Part shown: piece by piece, positions 6,801 through 9,116 of the stretch
How positions within the stretch are numbered: position 1 is the stretch's first letter
Layout: every line of letters starts with the position of its first letter
From: Candidatus Omnitrophota bacterium
Lineage (GTDB): Bacteria > Omnitrophota > Gorgyraeia > 2-01-FULL-45-10
Direction of reading: 5' to 3'
Length of the DNA stretch: 9,116 nucleotides
Assembly: GCA_026387135.1 (NCBI GenBank)
Contig: JAPLMH010000122.1
Span: 1-9,116 of the forward strand
Translations under genes and position numbers: made by a program
Notes under the pieces: generated by a model
Database searches by the model: none
Told to the model about the DNA's origin: nothing
Seen by the model: only the letters and a program-made list of their open reading frames with translations

Positions 6801-9116
6801 CGAAACAGGATATGTGCTCTTTATGCGTAAAAAAGAAGTAGCTGCGCCAAAGCCGGCAGCTGTGGCCGGTAGAGCAAGCGGAGGAGTGGTATTTGATGAC
6901 GTGCCGAAGATACTGAAAGGGTTGCTCACCGAACGACAGGATCTTGCGAAATTACCACTGGCAGAGCTTGTCCGCCATCCGGACCTTGTCAATGGTCTGC
7001 TCGAATTTGTGCCGGAGGAGCAAAGGCTGGCGATCGTGAAAGAGGCGTTAAGAACCACGATAAGGGAAGCGGCTTTTCAGGTTAAGCTTAGGAAATGGCG
7101 CGCATCTTTAAAATCTGCGCTTGAGGAAGAAGGGTCGCTTGACGAAAACGGCAAGATCAAGAGCATTGAAGCATTGTTAGGTATAAGCTACAAATTTTTT
7201 ATAAAATACAATGAGAAATACCGTACGCATTATATGCTGGTTTCATGTTATGAGGCATTAAGAAAGAAAGTTATTGAATATCCTAAATGCGCGGAATGCT
7301 GCCATGTTATTTTAAGGGAAGAGGGATTTATTCCTGATGATATTTGGGACAAATATATTGCGCATCATTCTAAGGAGGAGCCTTTCTGGAAGCCATGGGA
7401 GGCGAATTTAAAAGAAGTCTTGACTAGTCTAGGAGCTCTTAATGAAGAAGGCAAAATCAAAGATCTTAAAGCTTTCTTAAAGATAAATTATAAATCTCTT
7501 ACGACAAAGAATGGAAGATATGCGCCATATAGCCTTTACCAGGTGTATCAAAAACTTACTTTTAGAGGGAACGTAAAGCTTCCCGAAGGGGTAGTTTTGA
7601 CCCAATATATGCTCCGTGATATGGGGATGGTATCGGACTCGTTGTGGCAGGATTATCTGGAGTATCTTAAGGGCCCAAAACCATTTCCGGACGAGAAGAC
7701 CAAGAAACATTATCGTAGCCTGGTAAGAGTCAAATTGAAAGAAGCGGGGTTACTTAATGAAGAAGGAAACATAGAAGATCTTAATACCGTCTTATTGATA
7801 ACAAGCTATTTCTTCAAAAGCCGCGGCAGATATATCCCGGTAAAAACAGTGTATGACAGTTACGAAAAAGCCAATGGCCTGGGCCGCACAAAACCTCCTG
7901 AGAACGCCTTGCTGCATCATTTTATATTAAGGGACCTTGGTTTTATCAAAGATCATTTATGGAGAGAATACCTGGCGTATATGGAGGATAATTTTGGCGA
8001 AGAAAGCATAAGGGGGAGAAGGAGCGGCATCATATCAGAGGAACTTCAAAAAGCCGGGAAGCTCGATGAAATAGGCAAAATAAAAGACCTGGAAACATTA
8101 TTGAACATTCCGATGGATTTCTTTATATCCAGAAGCGGCGCCGGCGACCTGAGAGGACTTTATGCGACATATAGGATGCAGGTGAGCAAAGGTATTATTA
8201 AAATTTCACGCGGTTCATACATTCATCATTCAATATTGAGAGATTATGGATTTGTGGGGGATAAAGTATGGCGTGAATACTTGAAATATCAGAATAGCCC
8301 GAAGCCGTTCCCGCTTGAAAAACACAAAAAAAGGTGGAAGACAATCATTAGACAGTTATTGCGTGATTCAGATAAGCTTGATAAGGGCGGGAAGATAAAG
8401 AGCCTCAGCGCTCTTTTAAGCATAACAGTTGCAACATTTTTACAAAATACAAAAGCCATTTCTATATTGCAAAGGCGCATTATTCTTAACAAAGAAGGAC
8501 GCCTCTTGGTCCCAAAAAATGTTTATATACATCATTTTCTTTTAAGAGAGCTGGGTCTTATCACGGATGAGGTATGGACCGCGTACTTAAAATACAGGTT
8601 AGCCGAAAATGAATTTCCCGCCCCTAGCCGGAAAAGAAGATGGACCATGAGGATCAAAAAGGCTCTATCGGTTGAAGGAAAGCTCGACGCGAAGGGGAAG
8701 ATAAAAGACTTCGAAACCCTACTTGGTATAAAAAGCGCTTATTTTGAAACCGCTAATAATATAAATACCCCGTACCAACAATATATGATAGCAAAGCGCA
8801 AGGGCCGTTTTAAGCTCGATAAAGGTCTGTCCATATATCATTTTATCTTTTTGGACCTCGGGTTTGTAACGGCTGAGGTATGGAATATGTACGAAGAGCA
8901 TTGCCTTGCCCCGGATGTATTTAAAAGGCAGCAGGCTGCTTTAACCTTGCTGGAAAAAGTCGATGAGCCTATCACGATAGATAAGATTTATTGCGCGCTG
9001 TCTGACAAAGAAGGATTCTCCGGGTTAGATTATGCCGCGTTCAGAGAAGAAATATTAGGCATACCAAGCCTCGCAAAGCACAGGAATATGGTTAAAGAGG
9101 AGCCCATATTTGACGC
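3769..9116 (+). CDS. Giant multidomain protein, N-terminal 1782 residues (runs off window)
   Basis: One frame stays open for 5348 bases without a stop and leaves the window, so the product exceeds 1782 residues. I do not recognise the whole protein. Layout by residue: 1-28 signal-peptide-like; 30-250 helical, with an isolated His104-Glu105 pair; 264-426 three helix-turn-helix-like segments; 430-875 unassigned, mostly helical; 879-1023 class I methyltransferase-like domain; 1024-1109 an Ala/Pro/Gly linker and a helical stretch; 1110-1720 six diverged repeats of about 103 residues; then a different C-terminal sequence. The ATG at 3769 was chosen because it opens the signal-like segment and sits just after a strong promoter. 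Codon use shows ordinary third-position variation and no frameshift, so this is a real single gene. An exported or envelope role is suggested by the N-terminus but sits oddly with DNA-binding-like and methyltransferase-like domains. Function unknown. Confidence 0.93.
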   Translation, partial: MFNIKIKKTISCLLLLAFSATTFLSDTGLSDTLGIWSFKEQPAYCQMLADMYVRNRLIWVANSLRYQELLLRHNSQALLLPSGRYLMSPETKNNPLALIRAVAHEDFEILWQKEERAYPERYAALKAKILAQKDILGAYLALPSQPKLNPNDRILFNDLMSTAFELHFILQEKVIKRESLTSEESAFSAIMEPVIRELQVKDPAGNYTGLSEIFFDKEARLAFIFNVQKAKKTRSEKFMRVAKEATDRKLIGWYERLGGVIQKYVNDHKGQRPSQIEVAQILGVQQGTVSKYANRIRMSGLKDIDLDRIRMRGPIPKKRKTYVSDEEFVRVRSDFIEKNGRLPSVRELEGLLNITKNPVSRRLKKLGLLPFYSPRKGKNILEKDIIAAFEEYKIRHGGIAPEQADLVRMFGCSTVNICEKLLRINIGNLSNAKPFLLTRNSRRFAPKEADGASRIDPAAASFENIKDAADHIINRVDIVLKDESELERLAGFRYTNSVRLVRDSLEAVRNALIRFVKEGNIYSITNTISERVTFKFGYCSGDRLYIYEGLIDPKSPEYRQEDILACILLQILLKSLFTNDRFIDQIQDSLSLKHKNVVKRRPGTRSEYLGFLGGGEIAMLWDRLTGFLDTARPKAVPAIDDKSLNGELDRMYLEHFKLDNFKTAHPIFLLMQKLKRDVWIIKHIIAAAIHTVTWIVNNIRSDEANNASGAPTVQAVESDDVTQSPIYKDLSSHTVNQRDIDDLLNDIAKNRSKASNVLSYIMAHADEFDKGCLVAWCKGLIKSAFGKVLEEYVNGKTRLSGMNIIESDLVLRKLWLELCFMQVLPDENLLERFYSFAGYNRLASSREEYWDLIAQSDYQFAGKESVAQIKRIIKNTITGPSLDLMAGRSIYYRPDVALDVSDNFLKRNHARRKVVFDVSHLDKDRRLPFEDGVFKTVTIFYGINYIHDLDRLVKEVNRILGPEGSFIVASNEGSGIGAIKEASVTLGTIANYVKDNGFAIRQIEHLYGDGGETGYVLFMRKKEVAAPKPAAVAGRASGGVVFDDVPKILKGLLTERQDLAKLPLAELVRHPDLVNGLLEFVPEEQRLAIVKEALRTTIREAAFQVKLRKWRASLKSALEEEGSLDENGKIKSIEALLGISYKFFIKYNEKYRTHYMLVSCYEALRKKVIEYPKCAECCHVILREEGFIPDDIWDKYIAHHSKEEPFWKPWEANLKEVLTSLGALNEEGKIKDLKAFLKINYKSLTTKNGRYAPYSLYQVYQKLTFRGNVKLPEGVVLTQYMLRDMGMVSDSLWQDYLEYLKGPKPFPDEKTKKHYRSLVRVKLKEAGLLNEEGNIEDLNTVLLITSYFFKSRGRYIPVKTVYDSYEKANGLGRTKPPENALLHHFILRDLGFIKDHLWREYLAYMEDNFGEESIRGRRSGIISEELQKAGKLDEIGKIKDLETLLNIPMDFFISRSGAGDLRGLYATYRMQVSKGIIKISRGSYIHHSILRDYGFVGDKVWREYLKYQNSPKPFPLEKHKKRWKTIIRQLLRDSDKLDKGGKIKSLSALLSITVATFLQNTKAISILQRRIILNKEGRLLVPKNVYIHHFLLRELGLITDEVWTAYLKYRLAENEFPAPSRKRRWTMRIKKALSVEGKLDAKGKIKDFETLLGIKSAYFETANNINTPYQQYMIAKRKGRFKLDKGLSIYHFIFLDLGFVTAEVWNMYEEHCLAPDVFKRQQAALTLLEKVDEPITIDKIYCALSDKEGFSGLDYAAFREEILGIPSLAKHRNMVKEEPIFD
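4543..5046 (+). other. Three successive helix-turn-helix-like segments in the giant protein
   Basis: Three segments share the pattern helix, G-x-x-P, x-x-x-L/V-A/E-x-x-L-G/N-x-x-x-x-T/P-V-S, helix. The first (about residues 264-301) has RPSQIEVAQILGVQQGTVS; the second (335-369) has RLPSVRELEGLLNI then KNPVSRRLKKLGLL; the third (385-426) has IAPEQADLVRMFGCSTVNI. The first two resemble winged or LexA/MarR-type DNA-binding helices, the second ending in the typical LKKLGLL. The third is weaker. They imply nucleic-acid binding if the protein, or a processed piece of it, is cytosolic. The assignment is by motif only. Confidence 0.6.
6403..6837 (+). other. Class I methyltransferase-like domain in the giant protein
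   Basis: Residues 879-1023 follow the order of a Methyltransf_11-like Rossmann domain: a motif I strand LDLMAGRS (882-889), a motif II strand ending in Asp (ALDVS, Asp899), VVFDVSHLD with Asp917 (motif III region), RLPFEDGVFKTVTIF (926-940), which matches the usual LPF-D-x-F-D-V motif IV, then LVKEVNRILGPEGSFIV (motif V/VI), and a late strand TGYVLFMRK. Motif I lacks the normal GxGxG loop and motif IV has Lys where Asp is usual. SAM binding may therefore be altered or lost. The fold is fairly secure; activity is uncertain. Confidence 0.7.
7096..8928 (+). repeat. Six tandem protein repeats of about 103 residues
   Basis: Units begin at 7096, 7396, 7711, 8020, 8335 and 8641, so periods are 100, 105, 103, 105 and 102 codons. 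Each unit opens with an amphipathic helix led by an aromatic or Arg, then a block close to GKLDEEGKIKDLETLLGI, a variable middle rich in Tyr and basic residues, and a second block close to YIHHFILRDLGFI followed by D-x-x-W-x-E-Y-L-x-Y. Basic linkers (KKHYR, RGRR, KKRW, RKRRW) join the units. The first unit is the most diverged in its second block and carries a Cys-x-x-Cys-Cys-His cluster (1174-1179). After the sixth unit the pattern stops. I know of no named family with this pair of blocks. An all-helical scaffold, possibly nucleic-acid or polyanion binding, is inferred from composition. Confidence 0.85.

Overview
The window looks like chromosome of an uncultivated Gram-negative-type bacterium. 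A member of the candidate phylum Omnitrophota (former OP3) is my best guess. The grounds are indirect: one very long secreted-looking gene, GC-moderate genes rich in ATA and AGG codons, the standard genetic code, and a dispersed palindromic repeat of the GTCATTGCGAG...GCAATCTC type. No rRNA or marker phylogeny is available here, so this placement is an inference.

Region 1 (1-3658) is a same-strand housekeeping cluster. It starts with the 3' end of mtnA (methionine salvage) and continues with thiL (thiamine diphosphate synthesis), tsaE and tsaB (the t6A37 tRNA modification machinery) and alr (D-alanine for peptidoglycan). The last four genes overlap each other by 4 bases (TTGA, ATGA, ATGA) and are almost certainly co-transcribed and translationally coupled.

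Between mtnA and thiL lies a compact insertion of about 382 bp (148-529). Two copies of a palindromic repeat in inverted orientation bracket a 96-codon, AT-rich GIY-YIG nuclease gene. The repeats have fixed arms around a hairpin whose stem sequence differs between copies but still pairs. The insertion has replaced the end of mtnA, ends 6 bases before the thiL start codon, and supplies stop codons to both mtnA and the nuclease gene. The layout recalls REP/RAYT systems but with a GIY-YIG protein in place of a Y1 transposase.

Region 2 (3659-3768) is a short intergenic stretch with a near-consensus extended -10 promoter. It is so close to the following ATG that the mRNA would be leaderless or nearly so.

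Region 3 (3769-9116) is one uninterrupted reading frame of at least 1782 codons that runs off the window. Its product has, in order: a signal-peptide-like N-terminus, a helical region, three successive helix-turn-helix-like segments, a long unrecognised helical region, a degenerate class I methyltransferase-like Rossmann domain, and six tandem repeats of about 103 residues that I cannot assign to any known family. This giant protein and the repeat-flanked GIY-YIG unit are the two parts of the window most worth following up.
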